A stretch of DNA of 64,000 bases from Turritopsis dohrnii (taxonomy: Eukaryota; Cnidaria; Hydrozoa; Anthoathecata; Oceaniidae). Position 1 is the stretch's first letter. Each line of letters opens with the position of its first letter. The notes under the pieces were generated by a model. The model did no database searches, was not told where the DNA came from, and saw nothing but the letters and a program-made list of their open reading frames with translations. The position numbers and the translations under genes were made by a program. Shown piece by piece: positions 12,596 through 25,792 of the stretch. The DNA lies in contig BQMF02000045.1 of the NCBI GenBank assembly GCA_027922465.2, forward strand, positions 1,351,380-1,415,379, read 5' to 3'.

Positions 12596-14557
12596 TTAAC
12601 CAATGAAATTGGCGTTAAGTAAATTGTCCTCATTAACAACTTCGTGACCGTTAATGACTTCAATGCATTTGTAGTAGACCTCTAGGTATTTGTAAACATC
12701 TAAACACGTCTGATCATGGAAGAAGAATTTCGTACAACGAACTTCGCACATGGTGGTACCTTCACAGGCATCTTTAACTTTTGTTAAAAACAATGGTGTG
12801 GTTGGACAATACTTATTGGCCATTAGATTTCCGGTGTGTTCTGTGCACAATCCAAAGTTACGCCTTCCCCAGAAAGCTGACACGATCTCGATATGTTTGT
12901 ATTCGTTGCATCTTAGCCATGCCGTATCTTCTTCACATTTCACTGTTCCGTTCTGTAAAAGTAAACGATCATTTTTGCTTGAGTTGTGGAAAAAATTCCA
13001 TTCCCTAATAACTTGATTATACGAACTTTTTGACTTTCAGAATGCAAAGACATCATTTGGAATAATAAGACATTTTAAGCTACTTACATATCTTATTGGT
13101 GTTGGTCCTCCAGCTCCGGGTGTTCCAGGCAGACCGGGTGGACCAGGTAAACCTGGCATACCACTACCACCTGGCCAACCAGGGGATCCAGGCAAACCTG
13201 GAGGTCCTGGTAAGCCATCACTTCCTTGATATCCAGGCATACCAGGGGGACCAGTTAAACCTGGTCCTCCAGGCATACCGGGCGTTCCTGGGTCTCCTTT
13301 CCATCCGGGTGGACCTGGTGGTCCAGGAAGACCGGATTCTCCTGGCATACCATCTCTACCAGGTGGACCTTGTAGTCCCTTCAATATAAAACCAAGTGTG
13401 ACATTCTGATCTTTTAAGAGTTTATTCAACAGTGGCGGCACAGGCGAAACCGGTAGCGATATCTGAAAGAAAAAAAGCGAAATAATAAAAAGGTAATGCA
13501 ATAAGGAATTTAAGGATACCTCTTTTTGTAACGTTAATAAGTTAATAATCTAAAATCATAAACTCTCAATAACTCCAGAATTGCTCCAATGAAAATATTA
13601 CTATTATAGTATGTCCATTATTTCTCTACTTGGCAAGTGCAAATAAGAATTCTTTATACCATTCAGTACGTTTTCTAGAGTAACCGGGACTTTGCTTACA
13701 AGTGTGATGTCAAAATTCTATTACCGTATTTTCAGTCCAGATTACTAATACTATCGATAATATCCATAGAATCATTAGTGATCTTTTTCCCATATCCTGA
13801 CACCATGTACTTTGATTTGATTCATTTACTAAGCAACTACCAAATAACTATAAATCTGTGAAAATAAGTCCAATTCAACCATTAACTTTGACAATTTTCC
13901 TCGAAATAACTAATGGTCGTTAAGATCACGTCATAATGTTTTGCCTAGGCTTAAAATAGTCCTTGTATTTCTCTTCTTTTTTTAATAAATGTTAAATATT
14001 TTTTTTCAATATTTTTTTGCGAGAATTTTTTTACAATTAGAAAAAAAAAACATTTAAGAATCTAGGTGTTAGAATCACGCTTGAATAGTTTAAGCAGAGG
14101 TCCGTGTAGTTTAATCGATTTCATTTTGCTTTTAGCAATGCACAAAAATGCTTTTTTAACTTCAAGTTTAAACTGTGACCAACGAACAGCATTATAAACA
14201 AACGGAAGGAACATTCGAAGAAACATTTCTATAAAATGTTTAAACATTGATAACGCTAGAAATAAAAAAGCCATCCATAATGCATCGATGTTATTAATAA
14301 ATTATTTTTTATATTTTGTATTCCTTGTTTCGAAAAAGATAACTGAAAAAAAGATTATTCTTGTTTCAAAAGAAAATTTATTGAATTTCGAAGTTTTGCT
14401 TAAAACGTGCATGTCGATTTCACTAATTGCTGTAAGCGGTTCACTGATTTTGTTAATGAACATAGAAAAATATTAAAGAAAAAAGTGACACACTCACCGA
14501 TTTCTCGACAAGGAGTAGAACCAGAGCTACACCAAAAGATGTTGTCAATATCCTCAT
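12596..14557 (-). CDS. Nematogalectin-type protein: signal peptide, collagen Gly-X-Y, SUEL lectin
   Basis: Nematogalectins are secreted proteins of the cnidarian nematocyst, built as a collagen helix followed by a galactose/rhamnose-binding (SUEL) lectin domain. Three exons join in phase 0: 14498-14557, 13088-13462 and 12596-12952, giving 263 residues. All junctions have GT/AG. Exon 1 is exactly a 20-residue signal-peptide core ([20 protein letters not shown]). Exon 2 gives a short linker ([12 protein letters not shown]) and then about 31 uninterrupted Gly-X-Y triplets rich in GPP and GLP, starting at [10 protein letters not shown]. Exon 3 is one SUEL domain: eight cysteines, [11 protein letters not shown] in place of the usual YGR motif, and [15 protein letters not shown] in place of the DPC-KYL motif. 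Exon boundaries coincide with domain boundaries. The symbol is left blank because family naming varies. A short secreted collagen-lectin of another kind is the main alternative. Confidence 0.9.
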
Positions 14558-16844
14558 GTCCTGTACAATAGAATATATAAATCATATAAATATTAATTTC
14601 TTTTCATTCAGCATTTATTAGGTTCTGTTTGTATAGCTCATATTTTTTTAGCCATTAGCTTGTTAATTTTTTATTTTTGCCAACAAAAAAATTTTTTAGC
14701 TTGTGCAATTGAAGCGAGCTTCCAAAGAACCAGTACAGCGTTTAGGTCATCAATAAGGCTATGAATAATTAATGAAGTCGCTGCTGATGCTCATCTTCGA
14801 AACGGGAGTTTACAAGCCATTCTTCTTTCAAATTATAGCATTTTTTGAACCAATCAAACACCGTCGCTTCATGTATATTCAAATACAATTGTTTTTTGAT
14901 AGAAAAGTGTTGAGATGAAAACAGCGATGTTGCCATTGCAAATTAGCCTGCTGGTCGACAAGTAAAATGCATGAATAACAATAAACAAACATTGTGTTGG
15001 ACAGAAGAATGAATATGTACATTAAATAAATATCATATAAAAATGAAATTATAGATAGATAACAAATAAATCTTCTTCTTTTTTTAAGGCTGACAAAAAT
15101 GTTAAGAATTAAAATGCAATAAAAACGAAAACAAATTGCCCCAAGAAACAGATTCAGAATGAAAGAAACTATTAAACGTTCGAAAAAAAACGATCAAACG
15201 TGAAAAATAATTGAAATATTAGCTTACTAATGCAAAAGGGAAATTGAAAACATTAGGGCCTTCTCGAAATTTTATCAAAACAACTCAAGATGTTCCGGTT
15301 TGTCCGATCGCTTATTCGCTTCAAAATTCGGACAAGAATTTCCTGAGTGCACAATGAAATAAAGCAAAAGTCGACTTAAATCAATCTGATTTATTCAAAG
15401 CTAACTTTTCCCATATCAGAATGTCCTGGGCTCTAATAACATATGGTTAAGAGTGGATTTGACAAAATCGAAAAGAAAAAAAATCTTGTAAGAAAACTCT
15501 CACAATTTAGACAGAACCTTATGGAAAAAAATAACCTCTTATATAACGGACAACTTTGTCTCATAATCCAAAATTCTCTTTCTGAAACTCATATATAAAC
15601 AGTTGACTAAAAGAGACATAACCGTTTAACCCAATGTGCCAAAAATTACTTTACGCTATGGCATTTTCTGCTTTATATTGCTTACCTTGTTGGGTAGATA
15701 TTAACTCTCAAATTAAACTCTCGTCTGCTCGTTACACATCAAATCCCTACTATAAAAACTTTGGAAACAATAGTATCCTTATAGCTTGAAAAATGCTTAT
15801 AACTGCAGTTGTGTCCTTGTAGTTGAAGGGATGCAGTTGTTTCACTAGTCTCTAGGTGCCCTAACAGGTTGGTGTTTTTCACTGATGACGGATATATTCA
15901 CGAAAAGTTTCGTTTTTTACTGGTTAAAGTAAAACTACCTTAGGCCGACATTTTTTTGTGTCGCCTTATTTTAGCGATTTCAGCGAATGAGGATATTTTC
16001 GCTAAATTAAAGACCTTTTTTCTTACCTTCTGGCAACTCTCCGTAATGAAGGGGTCATTCCCTTAAATTAGGTTGCGTTAAATCCGTGTTTATTCATTTT
16101 CACAAAATTTTACTGACGAAAAAAAAGTCGGTTTGTATGTGTTGTTTTTTTTATGAAATGTTTTTCTTTTTTAAAGTCTTGAATTCCTTAATTTGTCTGC
16201 CATTTTGCTGACATTTCATATTTTGGTAACAGCTTTTATAACGGATCATTCATTACCGATTTTTGAGGAAACACTTATCTTCTTTTAACCGTTCCTCCTC
16301 TTAAACAGCCGGGGTAAAACTTGAGATCTGATATTTTCAGTAAGCGGGACTCATATTCATGAGTCGTTCATTTGTAAGAGTGTGTATACCATCAGCGCAT
16401 CAGATTTTCTATAGATTTTCTCATTTTTTATAAGCATAGCGGCTTTATTCAACTTCTTTCTTTTTCAGCCCCAAATTATGCTGACACAGCACTTATTATC
16501 TTTTTTGTTTACTACAGTATGTTCCGCGTTTCTATAGTGAAGACTGGGTTCGATTCTCAGTGAGTTCCTTGCCTTCCTACCTCAGTATAATATCCAAACT
16601 CACTGCGGAACGATTAGAAGCTACAACGAAAAACAGACCAACGAAAATATAGTTTTTTAGATATAACTTCGATAAATGGATTTTTGTTTGCAAATCAGCT
16701 GTCAAAGTTGACGTTCCTGAAGCTCAGACATGAAAACGAGGCCATAACACAATGCATTTCGGGATATGTCTATGCTACAAAACGAGCTATCTGTACTCTT
16801 TTTTATCTATACGTATCTGCCATTAAGACTCAACAACTTGAATT

Positions 16845-16951
16845 CTAATGAAAATATCTCTGCGAAGAAGTGCATTTTTATGGAAATATTCACAAAATTA
16901 CAATAAAATGCTCTTCGTCGCAGTCACTTTTTGACGATTTTGCCCACTGAG
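16845..16951 (-). mobile_element. MITE family A copy
   Basis: Reverse copy with the blocks GCGAAGAAGTGCATTTTTAT, AATAAAATGCTCTTCGTCGC and the end TTGACGATTTTGCCCACTGA. The left end is degraded. Confidence 0.75.
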
Positions 16952-17487
16952 TCTGATCAGGGATTCTGGCAGCAGTATAAAAAGATCGCTAAATAAAGAG
17001 ACTATTTTAGCAGGCACTTATCCCAAGGAATCACCAGCTGTCAACACTTTCCCCTTTAAACAGAGCGAAAATAAAAGAAATCAATCCGAAAATTGAAATC
17101 TGAGTTCTGAAAAAACAAAATATGGTAACCATTTGATGGAAATTGAGTTACTTACTAAATGCCTATACTTAAATTTTCACCTCCTTTGTTCCATTCATAT
17201 GTATTGTCCTTATTTCAACTTTTAACAATAGACCTTTCCCGAATTCGGTTTAAACGCTGTATTGTGACCGAATTTTAATTCACATAACCCATAACAGAAG
17301 TTAAAATTTTATGAATGAATGTTGAAAGCCAAGTAAGGAAATTTAAAATCAACAGGAAAATCTGAAAATTAAATAAAATGCACACTTTCAGAATTTCAAT
17401 CCAAACGTCACTTTTTCGAAACGGTGTTAGAATAGTTTGGTAAGAGATCGAAGTTTTCGACAAACTACGCATGCTCAAACCTCAAAC

Positions 17488-17640
17488 TTGTCCCGGTTGA
17501 CCGGGACGAAGCGATTACATGGGAAAATTTCATCCCGCCTAACCGAGATCCCGGCTCTTGATAGCCGAGATCTCGGATAGGCGGGATGAAAATTGACCAG
17601 GAAAATTTCATCCCGGCTAACCGGGATCATGTAATCAGCC
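17488..17640. mobile_element. Nested-palindrome element
   Basis: The core is a hairpin of about 30-bp arms (17527-17556 and 17563-17592) around a 6-base loop, with about two mismatches; arm word TTTCATCCCGCCTAACCGAG. Outside it, TCCCGGTTGACCGGGA (about 17491) and TCCCGGCTAACCGGGA (about 17611) are each self-complementary. GATTACATG on the left is mirrored by CATGTAATC on the right. This makes a compact, fully foldable element of about 150 bp. Confidence 0.7.
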
Positions 17641-17682
17641 CCTAACAGATCGAAGTTTTAAAGAAATGTTTACTTCTAAAGT

Positions 17683-17840
17683 GTAGTTTATATACGTCGA
17701 ACTTTTGCCTTGTCTAATGTAAATCTAATCACCTGTACTTATGAAAACTCTTGCATTCTTATGTAAAAGTGCTGGTAATGTCTAATCGCAGGTCAATTGA
17801 TATACATTAGACAAGGCGAAAGTTCGACCGTATAAACTAC
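17683..17840. mobile_element. 158-bp MITE with ~38-bp inverted ends
   Basis: The left arm, starting GTAGTTTATATACGTCGAAC, is the near-perfect inverse of the right arm, which ends GTTCGACCGTATAAACTAC. The arms extend inwards to TTGTCTAATGTA and TACATTAGACAA. The centre is AT-rich and non-coding. It sits right beside the nested-palindrome element. Confidence 0.85.
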
Positions 17841-17942
17841 CTCTAAGTTTTTGATTATTTCTTCCACGAAAAAGTATTTTTGACAGAATAGCAGTTAATC
17901 ACTTCTTGATATGTTTTATTGGAAAAGCATTAAAAATAAAGA

Positions 17943-18140
17943 ACAGTTTCCTTGTGAGCCAATCGTAAACGAGATCTTGAACGAGAGAACCAATCATCTC
18001 TTTACTTTGTTTGAGCGAGTTTTTTTTTTTTAACTAATAAACAGCTGTTCATCCCTAGGCCATTTTCCGGTTGTTTCATTTCTGCTGACATCAGCATAAT
18101 GCAACCCTCAGCTCTCTATATAATAACAGTTCATTATCTT
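17943..18140 (+). mobile_element. MITE family B copy (left end decayed)
   Basis: The right part matches the other family B members: TAATAAACAGCTGTTC, GCTGACATCAGCATA, TGCAACCCTCAGCTCT and the terminal AACAGTTCATTATCTT. The left terminal repeat is not recognisable. Confidence 0.6.
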
Positions 18141-18659
18141 CGAACTAAACGTCGTAACATTTCATCCTGCAGAATATGAAAACCTTTTGTTTCATCTGAA
18201 AGCCAAAGTGTGAAAGGTGCATCTAAATAAATATGGTATCACAGTAGGCAATTTCATGTAAGCTTTATCGTTCGTTTCGTTTCGTTTCGGGTTTTTTTTT
18301 TTTTCGTTCACTATCCTCAGAAAACATTTAAGAACTGATTATATTTACGAATGTTAGAGAAAAAAAGACGTGAACAAACATAGCTATTGAAAAAGCGAAA
18401 ACCTGACTGGAAATATTGACCATGGATTATTTTCGGCATGATATCACTAACACCTTATTTCCGAAACTTCTTAAGCTGAAAAGTAGAAGTTTTTTCCGAA
18501 TCTGCTTCCAAAACTAGGAAACAACTGAATTAGCTCACATAATTCACAAAGTTCTGTATTTTTTTTTAGTTCAAAGGGACGTGACACGCTTAGTCACGCC
18601 ACACCCAGTTGTCACTTATTCTTATGGAACTCAAGTAATAAATCGTTTGAAACAATAAC

Positions 18660-18785
18660 TAACGCCCTCGAACTCTTTTCCTTAAAAATCCAACGCCATC
18701 ATCGAATACACGCCCTTCTAAACTCTCTAAACTCCTAAAGACTTGGGTACTTATTAGAAGCATCAAAGCGCCCCATATGTTACAG
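18660..18785. repeat. Degenerate ACGCCC repeat
   Basis: Words such as AACGCCCTCGAA, ATACACGCCCTTCTAA and AAGCGCCCCAT recur here. They resemble the arms of the 5210-5700 element and suggest an old, decayed copy. Confidence 0.4.
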
Positions 18786-19976
18786 TATAAATTCTATTCA
18801 AAGTCCTTTCTCAAAGAATATTTCCAAGAATTTCTATCCAGTAACAACTGTCAGTTAAAATCGCATGAAAGAACGTGGCCTCACTATCCTAAACATATTT
18901 ACCAAGGTTTGCACTGCAAGCTTAGTTTGGTAAGTTAATCTATCTGTGTATCTATATACACAGAAAAATCAACTGTCATGGGAAAAACTCAGATCCACTC
19001 AATGGGTAAGGTCGTATAACAAAACGAAATGTTAAAATTAACAAAACTTAATGTCATAACATCCATCAAAACTGAAGCTGCACGTTTCTGCGCATGCTCG
19101 AGTAAACAATCGATAAGCAGCGGTCAACTTGCTTAAAAGTGATTGATCTTAGCCTGGGTAAATGAGTTTTTTAGTTTAGTCAGTCTAAAATGATCAAACT
19201 CTAAAAATGATTGGTTGATACAAGAAAGTAAGTGTGGCGTGAATTTATTCTGATGACGTGTTTGGACATATTTGAAACATGCAAGATGTAATCAAGCCCT
19301 TAGTTTTCCAATCATCCGTAATGACGTCATGAAATATAATCCAGAAATCTCACTTTCCCTCATTCATCAAAATTAATACAGGCTAAAGACGTCGTGCAAT
19401 TCAAATGACTGGAAGCTCCAGGATGCGTGAAATCGAAGTTACCCATACAAAAAGAACTTTAGCATACTATGCAAATCGTCCTCTTCGAAATATGGAAGTA
19501 GGTTACATTTAAATACGTAACCTTGAATTAATTTTTTCCCTTTTCTCGTTAATTTGAAAATCGCTTACTGAGGATTGTCACTATAGTCCTCTATATCGTA
19601 ACTCAAGAAAGAGGGATAATTAAATGGTGTGAATCATCCATATTTGAGTAGACAACATTATGTATAAAGAATTTGTTATTTATAGGTAAAACACAATGAT
19701 ACGTAATATTGACACTGGAACATCAAAGCGTAAAGTTTTAGTGTCAACGAAAAGTGGTATCAGTAATGCAACCGAATGCAAACGAATGTCAATCAAAAAA
19801 CTATAAAGCTATTGAAGGAAAGACGAACCCGTCAAACAAACAGCGCCTTAACTATTGAAGTCTTTAACATAATCGGTCATGTTTTCAGCAAGGACATATT
19901 GTTCATTTGACGAAATCAGATTGGTAATTTAAAAACAGTGTGAAAATGAAAATTTCTTTTTCCTTATCAAGAAGCA

Positions 19977-20077
19977 GCCCCAGTGGTCAAAATCGTCAAA
20001 AACCACTGCGATGAAGAGCATGTTTCAATGGAAATGTTCTTCTTCGCAGTGAATTTTCAACAAATTTGCCAAGTGCC
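19977..20077 (+). mobile_element. MITE family A copy
   Basis: Starts CCCAGTGGTCAAAATCGTCA, followed by CACTGCGATGAAGAGCAT, and ends TTCAACAAATTTGCCAAGTG. It has a short internal deletion relative to the 9511 copy. Confidence 0.8.
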
Positions 20078-20257
20078 GGAGAAACGAAAACCTGTAAAGA
20101 TTTGCACATAGACTTTAAACCTGTTTTGCATGAGCTGGTATGTTAAGCTATCCTTAGCAAATTCCGAAATTGTCCTCGGGGAAAACTGGACTACGTTCAA
20201 ATTTTACGCCCAGGAAAATTACATGGATCAATCAAGTCGCTTGATGTGAGACTCGGC

Positions 20258-20350
20258 GTGCAAAAATCTTTAAAAGTCACTGCGCCAAAGAGCATTTTCA
20301 TTGAAAAAGTGTGTACTTCTCAGCAGTGAGTTTTTAACAATTTTGCGTTT
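20258..20350 (+). mobile_element. MITE family A copy (truncated)
   Basis: Contains AAAAGTCACTGCGCCAAAG, AGCATTTTCATTGAAAAAGT and CAGTGAGTTTTTAACAATTT. Both outermost ends are diverged. It lies 180 bp from the previous copy in the same orientation. Confidence 0.7.
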
Positions 20351-21301
20351 ATTATTGGAAAACAAAAGCCATCCTTTCTCTCCGGTGAAAAACGGTTTTA
20401 GGGAATGACAATTAACCTGGTTGCCATGACAATCTGAGATGCAATAATTCTCCCTTGCAACATTTCAAATCAATTTTGCATTGAACTATGGGTCATGATT
20501 AGAGAACTTGATCAAAGGACCAATCAGAGGGATTATCAATGGAAAGCTGACAAAAATGAAAAATTAAAGCCTATTAACTTTATTAAAAATATGTTTAACC
20601 ATCGGGTTACCATTTTAAATAAAACGGAACGCTTGTCATCTCTAATTCAACAGAAAAATTCTTAACTATTGCCTCGATCACCCCAACCAAAACAAGAAGA
20701 TTTTTATAAAAACTTGCAATGATGGTAAGACAGATGTTGACAGACAAATCTATTGAAAACATACCCAATTAAAACTACAAGTTTTAAACTTAAGCTGGTT
20801 CATAAGTGCATACCAATCAGTAATCAAAATGATCTTAATTCTCACAAAGGAATCCTGGATAGAGTTCCCAGATTGGAAGACACATCACGTGACTCGATTC
20901 AGTGTTCACTTCACGTTTTTGTATAAGCAGCATCAACAACACTAGTAATGAAACGATGCTCCACTGGCATTGTTGTTGATGTTGATTAAAATTGATTACA
21001 GTAAATTGTTACAGTAGGTACCAGCACTAGGTTGTTTGTTCCATGTCATGATTTGAATGTCCTAGACTTTATAACGAGATACTTTAGTTAAATAAATAAA
21101 ACGTGAACACAAAGGTTTTCAAGGCAGGACAATGTATGTTTTCCATTAATGCTTAGCAACAAATTAAGCAACATTACTACTAAGAAATGGTCATTTTTAT
21201 AAACAACCTTACTACTAACGTCTGACCTTGGTCGCTTATAAAATAATCTATCCATTTAAATGTTAAGTGTCTTCTTACAGAAGAAGATACGTATAGTGTT
21301 T

Positions 21302-21530
21302 GTTAAAGATAATGAACTATCATAAGGTCGAGGAAAAAAGGGTGTCACCAGTTTTCTTGCGAGATAATCTCTACGAGAGAGCTAATAATTTTCTTTTTTA
21401 CTTTTTTTTGAGCGCTTTTTTGATAATAAGCAGCTACTCGTTCCCAGACCATTTCTCAATTGTTGTATTTCGGCTGACATAATCATAGGTGCAACCCTCA
21501 GCTCTGTATACAATAGTTCATTATCTTTAA
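21302..21530 (+). mobile_element. MITE family B copy, 229 bp
   Basis: The left terminus TTAAAGATAATGAACTAT is inverted exactly at the right terminus ATAGTTCATTATCTTTAA. Inside are AGGTCGAGGAAAAAAGG, CAGTTTTCTTGCGAGATAAT and TGCAACCCTCAGCTCT, shared with the copy at 26432. No coding capacity. Confidence 0.85.
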
Positions 21531-24248
21531 GTGTACAGTTTGGATCAGTGTAGTGAAAGGGTGAAATAACACAAAATGAATCGTTACAAAAGGTTTGAAG
21601 CCATCTTTAGTTACATTAACAAAACCTTCGAAATAATTATCATGTGCAAGGATCCACCAAAACCATGAGGAACAGACTTCCACGTTGTTTAATAAGAAAA
21701 CAGGAAAATCCAAAAATCAGAAGATGTTTGGATGTATTACTGCATGCAGGATGAAGTTTAACTTCTTAAAGATTCAAATTGAATATCTGTTATGCCAACG
21801 TCTGGATCAGTTTTATGCGGTTTGTCCATATATGTTGAGATAGATCTTTTTATCGTCGCGTGTCTAATACTCCAAGCTCAAGCTTGAGAAAGGAAATCCG
21901 CGAAACACTCTGAGGTATAATTTTGCAATCTTCATAAATATTCACATACAAAAAAAGTGTATTCCAACGATCATGGACAATCTGCATGAAATTCATCCCG
22001 AATTTGGACTTATCTCATAATGGGAATAGCAAATAAAAATAAGGAAGTTTTGAAATACCGTTGACTAGAAGAGAGATAGTGCATTCTGCTCGCTACACAA
22101 ACCAACCAGCGGTGAGTAAAGAAAGCCACAAGAATGAAACTCCAAGAAAAACAAGTCGAAGTCCAACTTGAATTTCTTTTTAAAATCTCGTCGTTAATTA
22201 TCAATTAAAAGTTTACAAAAATAATTCCTGTATCATACAGAAGCTGAAAAAAGTGTTATACCCAGTGATCTCTTGATCTAAAGCAGCCGTTAGTTATCCT
22301 GTTTTGAGAATAATTCTGAATAAACAGAAGCTTACCTAACGTTTTCACAATGACCAACTTCCTTCTTATTTTGGTAACTGGACTGTATGGTGCTTCCCCC
22401 AAACAACTCCTCTTTTCTTGGACCAAAATATTATCTCTAATTTGTTTAATGTCTGACCACTATTTTTTTTATAATGTATGCAGAAAACAGTGCTACCAAC
22501 CCGTTAATTCCGCGGTCAGTTTGTTTGTGTGTTAGGGCGCATGCGCTAAATTGGAGAAAAAAATCGTATAGGAGAATTACGCATTCTATTTAGAAGTCGA
22601 AAGTTAATTGAGAATGATGGTTAGTTGGTTTGAGTTAATATGATTCAATGAGCAAAAATAATAGACCTTCTGAATAGCCCAATTAATTTCTGCATGCTTC
22701 ATTGCGTTCTAGTTGAATTAAACCTATTTTTTCGAACGCTTGTTTATTGTTCTATTTGTGTTCGAAAGTTAACAGAATAGAATCTTCGGCATGATATTCT
22801 CCTTCTGTTTTTGAACAATCAATTTACACTCTTATTGAAGAATACAGACAGGAGACTCAGGTGTCATTAAAAGAGAATGGTAGATACATGGCATTTGTAA
22901 ACAAACATAAAATGGCTAGTCGAATGTTTTGTTCAAAACAAGATGCCAGGTTTGCTTGGATTGGTGGAAAAAGAAAAAGAAAATAATTTCAAATCTTTGA
23001 CCTTCACAATTCCGACTGTTTCTAAATTCGAATGAATTGCACGAATTTCGAAAGAATTGCACGATCTTTTTACCTAATATGTCTTTGTATATGAAACTCT
23101 ACATAAATCGAACCTTTTCTTCGGCCCTTTAGAGGTTCAAATGAGGCTGTTCTAAATACAAAGTGACGCTGGAGATAACAGTCCACATTTCAACCCTATG
23201 AATCAACCAAAAAATATTAACTTGTAAAATACGCAGACGCAGACGCATGATTCAGCTTAACCAATCAGATTTGTTGCGGCCAATGAATTATGGATCAGAT
23301 ATTCGATCATTATTTTGTTTGTTTTAAAGTGTTTTATTCTACGCTCATCAATATCCCTCCTATGTGTAGATTGCATGTGTCTTTTATAAGGATGTCAGAA
23401 GAATAAAAGGAATGGAATACAACAATCCACCAATCATCTTCGCAAAAGCTCTAAGTTCCACGGTTCCACGACAACCATCAAACTAACTTCAATTGGGAAT
23501 AAAAATGATTAAAAAGTAATATACTTCGGTATCGGTCAGAATTGTTCAGTGAGCCCTGGTGATGAATGGACAATCTGAGAGTCATAATGGCTATTGGCGC
23601 TTGCCAAGAAACATCCCTTTTGATAAAAACAAAAAAAACAAATGTAAACGGTAAATGGTTTTTAATCAGGAAACGTGAAATACCACAGAAAAAAAAGGGA
23701 ACCATATCCTAAAAATAGAGGCGATTGCAGTGTTATAATTAGCAGAGGAGAGTTTTGTTATTTCAAGTAGAAAAAAGTCCCCTAATTTTTGCTTAAGACT
23801 GAAAAGGAACATCTTAAAATGTGGAACGCCTATACCTTTTTTACCTGATCTTAAATACGCCCATGGGAAAGCAGCAAGCGTCGATTACGGGGATTCTGTT
23901 GAACCCAATATTCAACTAAATACTTCATCTCTACTTTGGGATACCGGGATAACGAAATAGCCAGGGTTTGTAGTCATTGGGTTCTCATCTTAACGATTGG
24001 CTTTTACACTCACCTTATACCTTGGTAGCTAATAAGTGAAAGGTAGGGTTACGTTCAATTGCAGCCTGGTGGCTCCTAATCGTTCGATGAGTTGATCTTG
24101 AAAGCGTATATTCGTAAGGGTATCTAGAAATAACAGGACTGTGGATGAGTCATCGTTTATTAACGACTACTGCTGTACGCACCTACTGAAGAATCTACCA
24201 TTATGAATTACCAATTTGACTTTTTAGCTAGATCCAGGTTTATAAATC

Positions 24249-24304
24249 ATGAAGTCACAAGGAGAGTGATTCCTTTATGAAGTCACAAGGAGAGTGATTC
24301 CTGT
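24249..24304. repeat. 28-bp tandem duplication
   Basis: The unit ATGAAGTCACAAGGAGAGTG followed by ATTCCT(T/G)T is present twice in a row, essentially identical. It looks like a recent replication-slippage duplication in otherwise unremarkable DNA. Confidence 0.85.
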
Positions 24305-25395
24305 ATGAGCATGTTTTACTTGAACTTCAGGTCAAACTAAATTATTTTTATTTTGGAATTTTCCACGAGAATGAAACAAATTTACGAAGATCAGGAAATT
24401 ATTCGGAAGCTGTAAAAGACAGTTGAAAACGGGGGAAACATCCGAAGTTCTCAATAGTCGTATGTCTTGTTTGCATTATATACCTTTCCAATGCTACCAA
24501 ATTGTACAGAAAAACAATTACTTTTGACAAGTCAAATACGTGTAACGTATGTGACTGCATACATGGCTGACTGACTGAAGATCATAATCATCTTGAACAG
24601 CTATATAATATGAAACAAAATATGTCAAAATACGTCAGCGATATTTCGCCATCTCTATGGTTACGTACACGATATCGAAGACCGTAAACATAATACATGT
24701 GTTTACTTTAGGGAACAAAGAACCCTCTTTGTGAAAGGTTATGGCACAAGCAAATAAAAATGCACTTAAAATGAAAACGTTTATTTTCTTCTCTTGTTAA
24801 GAAGCCAATTCCTCCTTGTGCATTTTTAAATGTTTTCCTTACATGTAACGAACATACTGTCAACTGCAAGAAATTTTCTCTCTGGTAGAAGGTATGTCTG
24901 AACTGACATTGTTTGGGGTTTTTTCTTTCTGCGACATCCAAAGTTATAGTCGGCTGTATTCTGTTTACATTATGTTTTATTTTCTCTATAGTTATGATTT
25001 TTATTTTCCTTGTTAATGTTTACCAAAGATAGCTTCAACAGGTTTGACAGAACTGTTGGAATTTGTCAAGAAAGTCACAGAGCTTAAACTGTGGAACCTA
25101 TCAGGAATCTTGATCCAGGGGGTAATATAATTCATGGGAGGAGAACGTTAACTGTTTTCTGGTCTATTCTGTATCTCCGTTGCTTTTTACTATTCTTGGA
25201 TCAGCCTTGGAGCCTTTATGCTCCCGCAAGACATTCGTCCTTTGTTGAATGTGTTGTTAGCTGTAGCAGAATATACTGAACCAAATTCTCGTTAGATGTT
25301 TAAGAAAGGACCGTGGTCTCTCATAGAAGACTGTAGATTAATCGAACATTTCGTATTTCGAACAACGTTTATCGAGTTATCGCAAGGGTTTACCG

Positions 25396-25516
25396 CCCAG
25401 CCGGCACATTTGATAAAAAATCACAGCGAAGGAGTACATTTTTATAGAAATATACTCACAATTTCAATAAAAATGCTCTTCGTGGCAGTGACTTTTTGAC
25501 GATTTTGTCCACTGGG
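25396..25516 (-). mobile_element. MITE family A copy (~120 bp)
   Basis: Reverse copy: CCCAGCCGGCACATTTG, AGCGAAGGAGTACATTTTTA, AATAAAAATGCTCTTCGTGG and end TTGACGATTTTGTCCACTGG. Both ends are preserved. Confidence 0.8.
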
Positions 25517-25792
25517 TGTATTGCCCAAAAAGAGAAACAAATAGTTCCTAAAAGACAACGCTCCACAATTATATAGGAATGTTTTAAGGACTAACCTTAT
25601 TTCAATTATTCTAAGGTTTTGGCCAAGAGACCACTAAATTTTCCAGGTTTTAAGGTCTAGAACACACGATAAAAAGTACCGTCAACTTTGGATAAGAAAT
25701 AATTGACAATGTAGATAGGATTCAACACATGACAAAAAAAAATCATCATAGCGTAAGAATTTCTTTTATACGGTAGTAGATTACTAATACGA

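Noticed and set aside
13096..13389. 97-residue open frame on the plus strand over the collagen exon
   Set aside because: It is the antisense of Gly-X-Y repeats, which automatically gives an open low-complexity frame.
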